Positions 22,152 to 32,321 of a stretch of 64,000 nt of DNA are shown one piece after another. Source of the stretch: Hymenopellis radicata (lineage: Eukaryota; Basidiomycota; Agaricomycetes; Agaricales; Physalacriaceae). The notes beneath the pieces were generated by a model. That model did not search any database. It had not been told where the DNA came from and saw only the letters and a list, made by a program, of their open reading frames with translations. The translations under genes were made by a program, and so were the position numbers. How positions within the stretch are numbered: the stretch's first letter is position 1; each line of letters starts with the position of its first letter. The stretch is taken from assembly GCA_015501595.1 (NCBI GenBank), contig JADNRX010000047.1, forward strand, positions 62,001 to 126,000. The letters are read 5' to 3'.

Positions 22152-23984
22152 ATGACTCAGCGATCAAGCAAAGCAGGTGACCGCAATCGGCGCGTGTCTT
22201 CCTCTTCAGCTTCAACAGAAATTGACAACACTGACAACAGCCACATCGGTAAGTCAATGTTTTCATGTGTTTTTCTCTGTACTCTAAACGAAGATAAGGA
22301 TATCGCAATGGATCCTGCCTCCAACACTGTCAGTCGTATCACGGACGTTGTGCCCGCCAACTTCCTCTGTGACAGCCAGACGCTGTCCGGAGTTGCCCAG
22401 TCAAAGCTAGCAGACGAGACGGCGTTATCGGCATTGGATGAAGAGATTCCTGCTCTTGAGGCTCGTCTACAACAGCTCAAGGCCGAGACGGCGACTCTTG
22501 AGCAGCTCATCGTCGACAAGGCCAACGAGCAGACGCGTCTGCGCTCGTCTATTGCCATGCATACGTCCCTACTTGCGCCTTCTCCCATGCGCGCTCTCCC
22601 ATGCGAGATCTTGAGTGAAATCTTCCTCGATTATGTCGCAATCTCCCAACCTGCGACATATAGTATTTTTAACGACATCGTTGCATTCCACCGCATCCAC
22701 ACACCTATTCTCCTAGTATGTCGTCGATGGCGTACGACCGCTCTAGCTGATCCACGGCTGTGGACCACCATTCCTTTCGCTGTTTCTAACAATCACGAAC
22801 GGAGATTCGCTCACCCTATGATATCTGGCTCTCGTGAGCAGCAGACTGCATATTGGCAGGCCCTTGAAAGACGAATAGGAGCCACTTCTACCCTTCCTAT
22901 CAACCTACTCTTCCACTTGGATTCTAACACTGATTTCGGCACTCCCACATACGCAATTTCCACCTTCCAGACGTTCCTTCGTTTGTTCCCAAGGGCGGAT
23001 ACCATTAGTGTTTACCTCTTCAGAGGCTTTTTAAACCACCATCTGCCACGCATTCCCGAGCTCGCCTCAATGATCGACGGTGCCGAGATTCCACTGGCCA
23101 CCCGCGTTCATACGGCCCGAGTATTTTTCTATGAAGACCAAGCGTTTTTTCGAAAAATCATGTCTGCCATACCCAATGTTGAAATCCTAGAGATACACTC
23201 CCTTGCCGGCGGCGAACTGAGTCTTCTTCAGCTTCCAAATCCAGGACATTGCCTGCGCAGCTTGCGAGTATCTGCGTCCATGCCTCTTGTCGACGTCCTT
23301 GCTCTTTTAGATCGTACACCACTCCTCGAGACCCTCGATGTCCGCATCGGAGCGCCCAGTACTGAAACCTGTCGCGTCGTAACCCATACCCGTATCTCGA
23401 CCTTGCGTCTCAGTGGGGTGGCTAGTACACAGGAAAACGATGCCATCTTCCAGCATCTTACATTGCCCGCCCTTCGTTCTTTGTCTTTCTCTACGATAGA
23501 TGACGAGAATGAATGGCCTCGTCCAAGTAATATTACCTTTCTGCGGCGCTCTGGCTGCAGGCTGACAGAGATTGCTCTCCGTCTCCTCAAAATCGACGAC
23601 ACACTCCTCATGGAACTCCTTTCGTTACAAAAGGATCTCAGTGTCGTCCAGCTTTTGTTTGGATATGCTGGTGAAGGGCACCTTTCGATGTCCATCCTCG
23701 ACTTTCTGTCCACAATACCCAAGGGTGCATTGAATCGTCCAGTCCCGGCACTGGAGGTCCTCACACTCGCGGTGCTTCCACGGCAATTGAAAAGGGTGCA
23801 ACGGCTTGTCGAATCGCGTTCTGGAGATCAAGCTCAGTCGGATGGCATTGCGCGCCTCGCCAAAGTTGACCTTCGAGTACGACTGAAAGGCAAGAAAACT
23901 GAAGTCAAACGGCTGGAGCACGCGGCTATGTTTGAGGCGCTTGTAAGTGCAGGCATAAACATCGAACTCTCATATGGAAGTTAG
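22152..23984 (+). CDS. F-box protein with N-terminal coiled coil, paralogue 1
   Basis: Predicted substrate adaptor of an SCF ubiquitin ligase. Start MTQRSSKAGDRNRR at 22152; a 45-nt intron (22249-22293, phase 1) carries no in-frame stop, so the open frame also reads through it. Order: basic N-terminus, coiled coil (ALDEEIPALEARLQQLKAETATLEQLI), the F-box (LPCEILSEIFLDYV ... ILLVCRRWRTTALADPRLWTTI) at about residues 150-210, then a leucine-rich C-terminal region of about 400 residues typical of agaricomycete F-box/LRR-like proteins. Roughly 600 aa. Close paralogue at 35515-37359, and 3' fragments of a third member in the MED13 array. Promoter, intron position and 3' flank are all shared with paralogue 2. 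Substrate unknown. Confidence 0.85.
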   Translation: MTQRSSKAGDRNRRVSSSSASTEIDNTDNSHIGKSMFSCVFLCTLNEDKDIAMDPASNTVSRITDVVPANFLCDSQTLSGVAQSKLADETALSALDEEIPALEARLQQLKAETATLEQLIVDKANEQTRLRSSIAMHTSLLAPSPMRALPCEILSEIFLDYVAISQPATYSIFNDIVAFHRIHTPILLVCRRWRTTALADPRLWTTIPFAVSNNHERRFAHPMISGSREQQTAYWQALERRIGATSTLPINLLFHLDSNTDFGTPTYAISTFQTFLRLFPRADTISVYLFRGFLNHHLPRIPELASMIDGAEIPLATRVHTARVFFYEDQAFFRKIMSAIPNVEILEIHSLAGGELSLLQLPNPGHCLRSLRVSASMPLVDVLALLDRTPLLETLDVRIGAPSTETCRVVTHTRISTLRLSGVASTQENDAIFQHLTLPALRSLSFSTIDDENEWPRPSNITFLRRSGCRLTEIALRLLKIDDTLLMELLSLQKDLSVVQLLFGYAGEGHLSMSILDFLSTIPKGALNRPVPALEVLTLAVLPRQLKRVQRLVESRSGDQAQSDGIARLAKVDLRVRLKGKKTEVKRLEHAAMFEALVSAGINIELSYGS

Positions 23985-24783
23985 TGGTAAACTGGTTCTG
24001 CTCAAACCAAAAGGGTGTACTATTACTTTTGCATTTAGTGTAGGCGACATTGGTGTCATGTACGTACTATCTGCTAAAGTGTTTGCTGGTATCGGACCAA
24101 CTCGACATGCGATGGGGCGGCGAGTTGGGGGTTCAAAGGAAATGGTCTGATTCAATTCGTGTAAATATCTGCGTTCGAAATTAGGTTTAGAAACCCAGTT
24201 GACTTCTTAGGCTCATGTGGGCGTGTATGAACCAGCCAGAAAACCCCGCACACTTTTTGAGGAAATGGTTTACGCCGAACTCTGTGTGGGACTGGGCATC
24301 AGTTGTCACAAAAGTCAGATCCACCACCTTCGACAACGAGAACAACCTAGTGGATTTCCCAACACTCCTCCGCTCTCTTTCCGATCTACACCTGGCCTAC
24401 GATTCGGATGCACCACCAAAACCCCGGTTGCCGTCCAATACCACTCGTTGACGTCGGACGAGTGTTCATCTCCCTATGTGTTGCCATCACAGTCTCAAAG
24501 AAGCAGTTTTTCTATCTCTCTTCCGGGCTATGTGTTTATTCTTCGTCCAAAACACTGGTTCGTTTCGGAGGTGCCACTCCAGGTGCACTGCTTCGGATAC
24601 AGACTCGACGTTGCACGTCTTCTACGGGTTAACAGCAAACTTTTCATTTAGGTGTACAAGTTTAAGACCACAGAAAGACTACTACCAAGCCGCACATTCG
24701 TTCCTTCATAGACTAAGTAAAGTACATGATCATTACGATAAGCAAAATACATTCAGCTCATAATAAGGCCTGACAGTCTAATG
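23985..24783. repeat. 3' flank of F-box gene 1 and dispersed degenerate repeat, copy 2
   Basis: 24103-24170 is the short direct repeat also found at 21908-21975. A single unit of the AT-AT-TGCG-TTCGAAA motif at about 24166-24190 is what appears sevenfold at 47357-47574. 24230-24690 is the second copy of the diverged repeat at 3907-4330. No gene is supported; three short frames here are fragments of the repeat. Confidence 0.55.
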
Positions 24784-26563
24784 TTAGGCTTCAGCTTTGA
24801 CGTTAAGCCGTGCGGAACGCCTCTTCGCCTCTGTCGCAGTAGCAACCTTCTTTTGTCTTCTAGCAGGTTTAACGCGAGCTGGAGGTGGAGGTGGCGCCGC
24901 TCTACCCCAAAGTCCTCCAGCGGCTATACCACCCCAACCTGGCGCTACTGGCATAGCCGGTAGCATGGGTAGCATGGGAGGTCGCGGCGGCAGGGGGAGG
25001 AGAGCGCCAATATTCAACAAACCTCCATACAAGTTCGGGATAACTCCGAATTCAATCATCTAGGTACCCCGCCTGAGTATGACATGAAAGCTGAAAGGAC
25101 GGCAAACTCACGTAGCACGGCAGAACGAGCTGGGTGTGCCGAACCACGTAGACCCCGGGGCTTGCAAAGGTTTCAAACTGACCGCTGCCCACCGGAATTG
25201 TCGGTAGGGTCCGTGTATATTGCACAGCGTTCGTTAAGCGCCCTGGAAGGACTATGGATATGAAAAGGACAATTAGTTACAGGATGTTTTGCATCAAAGA
25301 AAACCAACCTCGACAGGCAAATATCCTAGATGCATTCCTGGCATATTGTAGGGACAAGTTGGGGTCCGTGGCAAGGTATACGCCATACCCCAGAGCGGTT
25401 CCGTTCACAACGCCATGGCCTCCAAGTCCACCAATGCGGAAGCCGTTGTTGAGAATGCTGTTGAAATTTGGTGCAAGTTTATAGTAGGGAAAGTGTTTGA
25501 CCTACGAGTCGATGTTTTCAGATGATGTGCCATGGAAGAGCTGCAGTTCTTGCGGTTCCTCTCCGCTGATGTCTCGAAGGATGTCGCGGGACTCTTCAAA
25601 CCTCTTTTCCAGCTCATAATTAACTATCCAGTGGACTGCAAACAGAAGTAGACATCAGTAGCGCGACATGGAAGAAATATGTAGCTCACATCTCTTTACT
25701 TTGACACCAAAGGTCTTGAGTTTAGCCTTCCAGGGTTCGAAGCGCGCGAGGTCATCAGGGTGTGCTGGGGAGCCATCTTCTAATTGGTTCGTTTCGGTGT
25801 CGATGACCACTTTGAACACGATGCCCTCGGATTTCTCTTGGACTTGTTTCATAACCTTGCCGAGTTCTTTCTCTTCCTCTTCGGCTAGGCGACGGGCAAG
25901 CGCTTCATCCTCTCGTTGTTGTTTAGCCTAACAACAAAAGGCGATGAGATGAGTCTCAGGTGTACGAGGATTCTCACGTTTAATTTCTCTGCCCTTTTAA
26001 GCCTTTCTTGAATCTCTCGGTCCAGAAGTTGGTCTTCACCCAAACGTTCAGCCATCGTTGAACCGGTTTCGTCGAGGACGTCGTTGCCGTCAAGCGCTTC
26101 CGCGTCACTGTCGATCGTGAGATCAATGGCTGGGCCATTTTCGTTGCGAATAGAATGGCCTTTTCGCGGTGATACTGGAGACAGGTCTTCGTCGTCCTCC
26201 GATAAGTCGAGGAACAATCTTTCTGCGGCGTTCAACCTTGTCTATTGAGAGAAATGAGCCAAACAATAACGTTGTCGGAAAACTTTGTACCGCTTTCGGA
26301 CTCCTTTGCTGGATATCGTCGTCCGAAACGGCCGGTCGCTTTCCCAGTGCTTTCCAACTTGGACCAGACGTCGTCGGTGCCGGGCCGTCTACCTCTTCGT
26401 CGCCATCGACGGTGAGATCAATCGGTTTCTCCTCATGATGGCGACGGCGGCGTGGCCGGCTAGGTCTTGTCTGAGGAGTACTAGCTTCTTCTTCGTCCGA
26501 GATATCGATGATTTCGATAGCCCTAGAGGGCCCCGGAGTTGCATTTCGGTTTACAGCCAGCAT
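24784..26563 (-). CDS. PARP-type ADP-ribosyltransferase with SUMO-interaction motifs, copy 2
   Basis: Inverted paralogue of 13085-14825 with the same exon plan. SIM-like motifs: IEIIDISDEEE, IDLTVDGDEE, FLDLSEDDED and IDLTIDSD. Catalytic part: ELQLFHGT, GYGVYLATDPNLSLQYARN and GVYVVRHTQLVLPCY. It retains the SLQYA Tyr that copy 1 lacks (SLGHA), so it is closer to the general PARP pattern. The chain-elongation Glu is again hydrophobic. Introns occupy matching places and keep frame. The C-terminus is Pro/Leu-rich and ends in a basic RRQKKVATATEAKRR-type tail. No disabling lesion was found, so both copies may be active. Start taken at MLAVNRNA (26561-26563); an in-frame ATG 27 nt upstream exists only in this copy. 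Confidence 0.78.
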
Positions 26564-26925
26564 GGTACCGTGGTGGTGATGGTAGACCACAGGGCAGCGC
26601 TTGTTTTATCACAATAGACTGACGCTTAGCCGCCTCTGTGACTCGGAGGAAGATCGGTTCCGAGGAGACCTTCTTGAGAAAATCAGTGGATGACCAGGAA
26701 GAAGAGATGTCACAATATGGCTTAAAAGTGAGCCGAGTTATGAAACAAGTGGTGGTTGACTGTCAAGATAGCCTAGACTAAGACCACCGCGACCTAGGTT
26801 GGTTTCCATCACGTGGTCGGATCGGCTCGGAGAAATCCGGCTGCTGATGTCATCTGCTCTTCACCTTCACCACTTCAATTGCCTCGATCCCGCAGGGAGC
26901 ACGTCAGGACGCGCCTCTCGCGTCT
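26564..26925 (-). promoter_or_regulatory. Upstream region of PARP copy 2
   Basis: Inverted counterpart of 12745-13084. Retains the GACGCG...CGCGTC palindrome (26908-26924), CACGTG (26810-26815) and GACTGTCAAGATAGCCTA near the gene. It abuts the 5' remains of the dead fatty-acid synthase copy, so the two formed a divergent pair before the latter decayed. Confidence 0.5.
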
Positions 26926-28930
26926 CTGTGGCCAGCCGTTATCACGCCGTTCCCTCAGGATCTCCAACGATGACTGTGAAGGGACACCAGATTTCAACCA
27001 CGTCCACCTAAAGGTTAAGAGCGATGACTTTTGACTCCGCCTTTTATGAGCACATCGCGGTCCAACTTGTACTGACAATGTACACACATTCTGATCGGTG
27101 CTTCTTCCTCAGAACGGGTGATCTAGGCTGTATGTCGCGTAACTGCCCATCTTTCCAGTGTCCCAACCCTATATAGTCAGCGAATATGATTGGCGATATC
27201 GAGGTGCCTGATCTCAGAGAGGCCCCGGGAAACTCCCCTAGGACTCCAGCGATTTTGGCGGATTTGAGAGCCCAAAAATCGCGATTTTGGCGGTGAAAAT
27301 CCGCGGATTTGAGGCGAAAATGGTCAAAAGCCCGGCGGATTTCGCGGATTTGAGAGGATCAGCAGGGGTTCACACTAAATTTTGGCACCATGCCATGCTC
27401 GAATTCCGCCAGATATTACTCTCGAGCTGCACCTAACGCACTGTTCGGCTGGCCTACGGATGTGAGTGAGCTTCGGAGAGGCACAGAGCGAAATTTCACC
27501 CGAAGAAGTCACGAAACGTGATTTGGAAGCGTGACATATGGAAGCGTGACATATGGGCACGTGGCGTGACTTCCTCGGCGATTTTTGGCGGATTTGAGGC
27601 CCAAATCGTCCAAAAGTGCGCGGATTTGAGGACGATATTCGAAGGTCGCGCCGCCGGAGTCCTAGTGGAGTTTCCCGGGCCTTCTCAGAGCTGCTATGAA
27701 TGTAAGTACAGATTCGCGCTATGCTCTCAAGCAGTCGCTAACCTCGATGATCAACTAGCTTGTAACCAGTCTGGGATGGAAGACACCCTATCATCGACAT
27801 TTACCCGCGTCACATCGACTGTCTCCGGATTCTATAGCTCGTATCTCGGACAAACGAAGGAGAGCGCGCGACTTAACGTGATTTCATCGTACGACCGGTC
27901 AAACGAACTCTTCAAGGCCTTCTTGTCCCAGGAAATGATGTACTCATGTGCCTTATGGGACGACGCAGAAGGCGGCGTTCGTGGAGACCTCGACTTGGGC
28001 CCTACACCAGGCGACCTTGAAGCCGCTCAACGCCGCAAGCTTCACCATGTCCTGAGACAGGCGCGGGTGAAGCCTGGTGACCACATACTTACTTGAATTT
28101 GGCTCCGGGTGGGGTGGCCTGGTAATTGAGGTTAGCATTATTCGGCGCCTCACATGCTCTTGCTTATCGCGAAAGGGAACAGGCTGCCGACACTTTTGGC
28201 TGCACAGTCATCACCCTGACTCTATCAATTGAGCAGAAGACCTTGACTGAGGAACAAATCATGGCAGCTGGCCTTTGTGACAAGATTACGGTTTACTTGA
28301 TGGATATCCGGTAGTGTTGGGAAAATGCGTTTGATGCGTTCGCGTCGGTGAAGATGCTCGAGCACGTAGGATCGCAACACTACGCGCGCTACTTTGACCT
28401 CGTGTCCTTTGCACTCAAGCCCTACGGCGCTACCGCCGTTGTATCAGCGTCGACGTTCCCGGAGTCGCGGTATTCATCGTATCAAGCGGAGGACTTTATG
28501 CGAAAGTACATGTGGCCCAATTCCTGCCGTCGGCCACCGCTCTCATCACCCGCTTTAATCTGGATCGCGTCGGGAACCACGCTGCGATCCTCGAACCCTC
28601 AGGGAGTGGGGCAGGCGTTTGGAGAAGAACTTGACACAGGAGACGGTGGCGAGGGACTACCCGGACTACACGATAACCGGGCATACGACGCCTTCAAGAA
28701 GAAGTGGCTGTACCTGTTCTCATATGGTGGTGCTGGCTTTGCGAAAGGCTGCTGTTGACCTCTACGCGCGAGGTGAGTTCTCCACTTTCTTTGCGTGATG
28801 AATTCTCACTGACCTCTTTGCGCTCTACAGAACGATGCACCTGAAATTTGCGATTAGAAAACGCGTCCGCGTTGGCGTATCAAGAGTTCCTAAAAGGTTC
28901 GAACTCGCATTCACCTGGGGAAGCGCGTAA
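26900..28930 (+). pseudogene. Decayed cyclopropane-fatty-acid synthase copy
   Basis: Paralogue of the gene at 1-1260. Recognisable pieces: HVHLKVKSDDF followed by a stop where the intact copy has FW (about 27034), MIGDIEVPDLR (27188 on), GMEDTLSSTFTRVTSTVSGFY (27775), GGVRGDLDLGPTPGDLEAAQ, LSIEQKTLTEEQIMAAGL, MLEHVGSQHYARYF and TFPESRYSSYQAEDF. Lesions: a 463-bp MITE in the exon coding DLRAAMN, the stop above, a 4-bp tandem duplication (ACTTACTT near 28087-28094) that shifts the frame at ILEFGSGWGG, and a stop after YLMDIR (28312) where the intact copy continues YRDIPTSWEHAF. The micro-exon region is not recognisable. Clearly not functional. Confidence 0.9.
27220..27682. mobile_element. hAT-like MITE (463 bp) inserted in the synthase pseudogene
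   Basis: Flanked by perfect 8-bp duplications TCTCAGAG at 27212-27219 and 27683-27690. Termini are inverted repeats: AGGCCCCGGGAAACTCC, then CCTAGGACTCC on the left, and AGGCCCGGGAAACTCC, then ACTAGGACTCC reading in from the right (about 30 bp with one indel and few mismatches). Eight-base target duplications are diagnostic of the hAT superfamily. No transposase frame. Inside, GGATTTGAG occurs five times in the same orientation (27260, 27305, 27346, 27590, 27622), like subterminal transposase sites, and a GGAAGCGTGACATAT motif is tandemly repeated near 27521-27555. The intact paralogue at about 810-830 shows the empty site. Confidence 0.92.
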
Positions 28931-30060
28931 TCGGTATATCATTCGATTCTCTATATCCATCTTGTTATTTATAGTTGTCGAGTTCGCGTCAGCTTGGAAT
29001 AGCATCGTGTAGTTTTATCATGAGCATTATTGACATCGGACATCACCCTAGACTGTACTAGTATCAGATTATTCACGTACTTGTGCATTCAACTTCTTAC
29101 ACAATATAGAACACGTTCCCGCCGTAGTACAGCGCCACACACCCTGTACTATTTACACAAATAGAGCAGCACATGGCTGAGCCAGGATTATTTATCGGAG
29201 CGAGTCCTGGAGCAGCCGGTTTCTCAGAAAGAGATTAATCAGGTTCAGAAACATCATCTATTTTACCTGGGTGCGTTGAACTGTCTGATCAATGACCGTG
29301 GCGGGTGAACCTGAGATCCACGCACCTAAGCGCTATCCAGTTTGATGATGATACAGCAACCCTTGAAATTGATTCACCTGCCGCATACACCAACGTTGTA
29401 TAGAGTCGATTACACTAAAGGACAACGTAAAGCTTAGGAGGACTCGCCCCTTGAATATAACACTGTCAGCTTCCGATGTCAAAGATCCGTGCATAGCATA
29501 CAACCGAGCTACACCGTATACGTCAATTACAATCATTCAATCAAGGACCTCAGAGTATGGCATCCCATGAGTCACAATGATTATAACCGCCACCTGTAGG
29601 TCAAACGAATCGCCAACGGTAAGTTCAGCATCAGTATGAGTATCAGCACATCCCGAGAGCTATCCACTTTGGGTTTCGAAAGCTCCAGGTGAGCGCATCA
29701 ATCGCGCTGCCGCGCCCTGTGAGAAAACGAGAGGGGCGCGTCGACGTTCGGGTGAGTTACGAAGTTGTCGGGAATGTAAAGGTGCGGTGAACCCGAAAAT
29801 TCGAAACTGAATTCTACTGACTACATACAGGGCTTATATACTCTACGTGTATATACCATAAATACCAATCGGAGGATTACATGAGTCGGCGGGAATGGAT
29901 GCGAGTCGGCGGGAATGATACGAGTCGGCGGGGATGATACCGGTGGAGTCCGCCGGCATCGGGATGAGCGGTATCGGGTGCAGTGATGCACTTGAGATTC
30001 CAACACGCCCTCCCGTCCTAAAACTTCAAATTTACTAAAAGTTGACTAAAAGAGCGAACA
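28931..30060. other. Intergenic with a small minisatellite
   Basis: No gene supported over 1.1 kb. At 29882-29942 a GAGTCGGCGGGAATGATAC unit of about 19-23 bp is repeated three times in tandem. The rest shows only short open frames. Confidence 0.5.
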
Positions 30061-30073
30061 ATGACGCCATCAC

Positions 30074-30769
30074 GTGGACAGGTGGACGAGTTTGGGAGGG
30101 AGTCATTGTTGTTGCCTTTGTCCCACCACCACCAATACCATGACAAAACTAACGACTCCCAATCACCCTCGACCTCTCTTCCACAAGAAGGCTTGCTACG
30201 CCCCACGCAAGCTGAGACCACTCCCAGGAGGGCTTCCGCCTTATCCCCGGACTCTCCAGTGCGAGCCCACCAATACCACGACAAAACTAACGACACCCAA
30301 TCACCCTCGACCTCTCTTCCACAAGAAGGCTTGCTATGCTCCACGCAAGCCGAGACCACTGCCAGGAGGGCCTCCGCCTTATCCCCGGACTCTCCAGCGC
30401 GAGCCGGTCTATTGCCCCCTCCCCATCGACAGCCCACCCCGCTTCCCGCAGTTCCAGACCATCGGAGGGGGCGCGCTCAAGCGGGAGCCTGCGATGGATA
30501 ATTCCGTCTCTCCCGAACAACAGCCCTCGCGCATTCCTGCGCCAATTCATGCGCAAGGTGTCGCTCCACGACCTGCCGGTGTGGCGGCCGTTTACGTGGT
30601 CCCGAGGACCGTTAACGCTGAAGAAAAAAGGAAGAGAGTGCGCTGGCGCGGTTGGACTGACGAAAAGCCCAGGAGACGGAGTGGCAGCGGAGCCCAACGC
30701 CATGTCAACCTAAAGTCCATCCTGAAGTATGTGTCCCTTAGCCTTTCGACAAATGTATGTTGGAACTGA
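30074..30769 (+). CDS. Hypothetical Pro/Arg-rich protein with RVxW and SILK motifs and a 46-residue tandem repeat
   Basis: Unrecognised 231-aa open frame (ATG at 30074; an overlapping frame from 30061 is the shadow). Residues about 20-65 and 66-111 are a tandem repeat of 46 aa produced by a 138-bp duplication. Further on, KRKRVRWRGW fits the RVxF docking motif and, about 25 residues later, LKSILKYV is a SILK motif, the same pair and order as in the gene at 18459-19482. A splice near 30735 may continue to a second exon (ending KKVVLKGHNKWASFG near 30930), where KKVVLK echoes KRVVLKK of the other protein. Codon frame is open in the opposite strand too, so expression is unproven. Confidence 0.42.
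   Translation: MDRWTSLGGSHCCCLCPTTTNTMTKLTTPNHPRPLFHKKACYAPRKLRPLPGGLPPYPRTLQCEPTNTTTKLTTPNHPRPLFHKKACYAPRKPRPLPGGPPPYPRTLQREPVYCPLPIDSPPRFPQFQTIGGGALKREPAMDNSVSPEQQPSRIPAPIHAQGVAPRPAGVAAVYVVPRTVNAEEKRKRVRWRGWTDEKPRRRSGSGAQRHVNLKSILKYVSLSLSTNVCWN
30131..30406 (+). repeat. 138-bp tandem duplication, two units
   Basis: Units 30131-30268 and 30269-30406 differ at only a few positions. The length is a multiple of three, so the reading frame is preserved and the peptide is duplicated exactly. Confidence 0.9.
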
Positions 30770-31230
30770 CGATCTCTTTTACAAGACGACCACCCGACGC
30801 CAACTGCGTCAGCTCCTCAGACCGGGGAGAGACTACACAAGGATGGATCACACCCATCGTTGATCCCAACCTTTGGATCCAGCAAGAAGGTCGTCCTCAA
30901 GGGCCATAACAAGTGGGCGAGCTTTGGCTGAATTGTTATGAAGACTGTGCTTGTTGTACCCCGCTGTTTGTTGTATTCCATGACACGTATTTATTGTAAC
31001 GGATGGCATTTTAACTGATGCGGATGGACAGATACCCAAAGAAAGACTATAGAAATCTAGTCGCCAATCTCAGTCCAGCCATAGAAACACTCGAAGAATT
31101 CATAGAGCAGGCCTAGAAGTACTTAGTACCCCAGATCTCGACGATACTCTTCAGGTTCAGATTAGAGATGAGAAGTTTGTTTTTCCAGTCATACAACAAT
31201 TCAAGGGCACAGCGTAGTAGTATCCAAGAT
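30770..31230. other. Intergenic or terminal exon region, no firm gene
   Basis: May hold a second exon of the preceding gene up to about 30930. From there to 31230 no coding sequence is supported. Confidence 0.4.
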
Positions 31231-31771
31231 TCAACTTTCAACCAAAGAACAGCGACGGCTCATCACGGGAGTCAAAGGAGTAGGAGTCTTCTGTCCATCT
31301 AGGAGGAGCGGCGAGCAAGAGGGCGAGAAGTTGGAGTCTACAACTTGAATGAGACATCCCAAGCACTGAGAAGGGCATGCAGTGGTTGACTTGGAACACT
31401 TTTTCACGTTAAGCGGGCGCTTCGGAGTCTTGACAGGCGAGGCGAGGATAGTAGAAAGGCGATTTGAACTGAGAGAATCGTGCAAGGAGGAGCGTTGGGA
31501 GATAGACGAGCGAACAGGAGTAGTCGGCGCGGACTGCAATACAGAGCGGTTGTCTGTCTATAGTTCCAGCTGTCAGCAAGTGTATAGTTGCTCAAGCATT
31601 AGAACCTACTGGGATATAAATGCGCTTATTGAAACGCCTGGATCTCTTCCGGCGGGCCAAGTACAACGCGACAGTTACAGAGAATATTAAAAAGGCGAGA
31701 AAGAAACACAACACGTAAAACAGTGCGCGGCGTTTGACTTCTGGCGCTGCATCCGGGATAACCATCGACAT
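31231..31771 (-). CDS. Small single-pass membrane protein, unknown family
   Basis: Two exons, 31610-31771 and 31231-31557, joined in phase 0 across a 52-nt GT-AG intron (31558-31609), giving 162 aa. Exon 1 reads MSMVIPDAAPEVKRR, a clear transmembrane segment (ALFYVLCFFLAFLIFSVTVALYL) and a basic stop-transfer patch (ARRKRSRRFNKR), suggesting N-out, C-in topology. Exon 2 is Ser/Pro/Thr-rich with SPVKTPKRP, possible CDK-type sites, and has no known domain. It is divergent from SPT4 with start codons only 63 bp apart. Function not assignable. Confidence 0.6.
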
Positions 31772-31834
31772 GGTGGTTTTTGCAAGGTCGCGCTGATCAC
31801 GTGTCCATTTACAGCTTGATCTGCAACCGCCATC
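31772..31834. promoter_or_regulatory. 63-bp shared region between divergent start codons
   Basis: The ATGs of the membrane-protein gene (31771, minus) and SPT4 (31835, plus) face away from each other with 63 bp between. Any core promoter and both 5' UTRs must overlap or lie inside the neighbouring coding region. It contains TGATCACGTG (around 31793-31802), an E-box-like core. Confidence 0.5.
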
Positions 31835-32321
31835 ATGCCACACGAAAAGGAAGTCCCCGAAGTTATCCCCATGCCCAAAAACAGGAATAACAGGGCCTGT
31901 CTGCTATGTTCCATCATTCAGACCAGCGGTGACTTTCGCGCGAACGGTTGTCCCAACTGCGAGAACGTCCTACATGTAAGCATGCCCGCGCCTGCAGAAG
32001 TGTATACCTAACTGTGCTTTCCTGCTTCAGCTTGAAGGAAACCCCGAACGCATATTAAGCTGCACATCTCAGTACTTTGACGGCATGATAGCTATGATCA
32101 CCCCGGAGAAGAGCTGGGTAGCCAAATGGCAGAGAACCAGTGCGTTTTCCGTTTTTTCCTGCTCGCGCTTTTCTGACACATGTATATGTGTAGGTACATT
32201 TGTGCGTGGCATATATGCGGTCCGCGTGAAAGGAAGGATACCTGAAGATATCGAGGCTGAACTTCGGGACCAGGACGTCACATATCGACCGCGCGATCTG
32301 ACTGCCGCAGAGCAGGATTGA
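31835..32321 (+). CDS. SPT4: Transcription elongation factor SPT4
   Basis: Small zinc-finger subunit of the SPT4-SPT5 (DSIF) complex that holds the RNA polymerase II clamp closed and supports processive elongation. Three exons, 31835-31975, 32031-32139 and 32194-32321, give 125 aa. The four-Cys zinc site is CLLC...CPNC; it is followed by TSQYFDGMIAMITPEKSWVAKWQR and VRGIYAVRVKGRIPEDI, near-invariant in the family. Length is usual for fungi (about 100-125). The first intron follows VLH and the second splits the Ser codon of QRTSTFVRG. Nothing is abnormal. Confidence 0.96.

Noticed and set aside
24784..26617. Plus-strand frames opposite PARP copy 2
   Set aside because: Shadows of the exons; the minus-strand reading has family motifs and matched introns.
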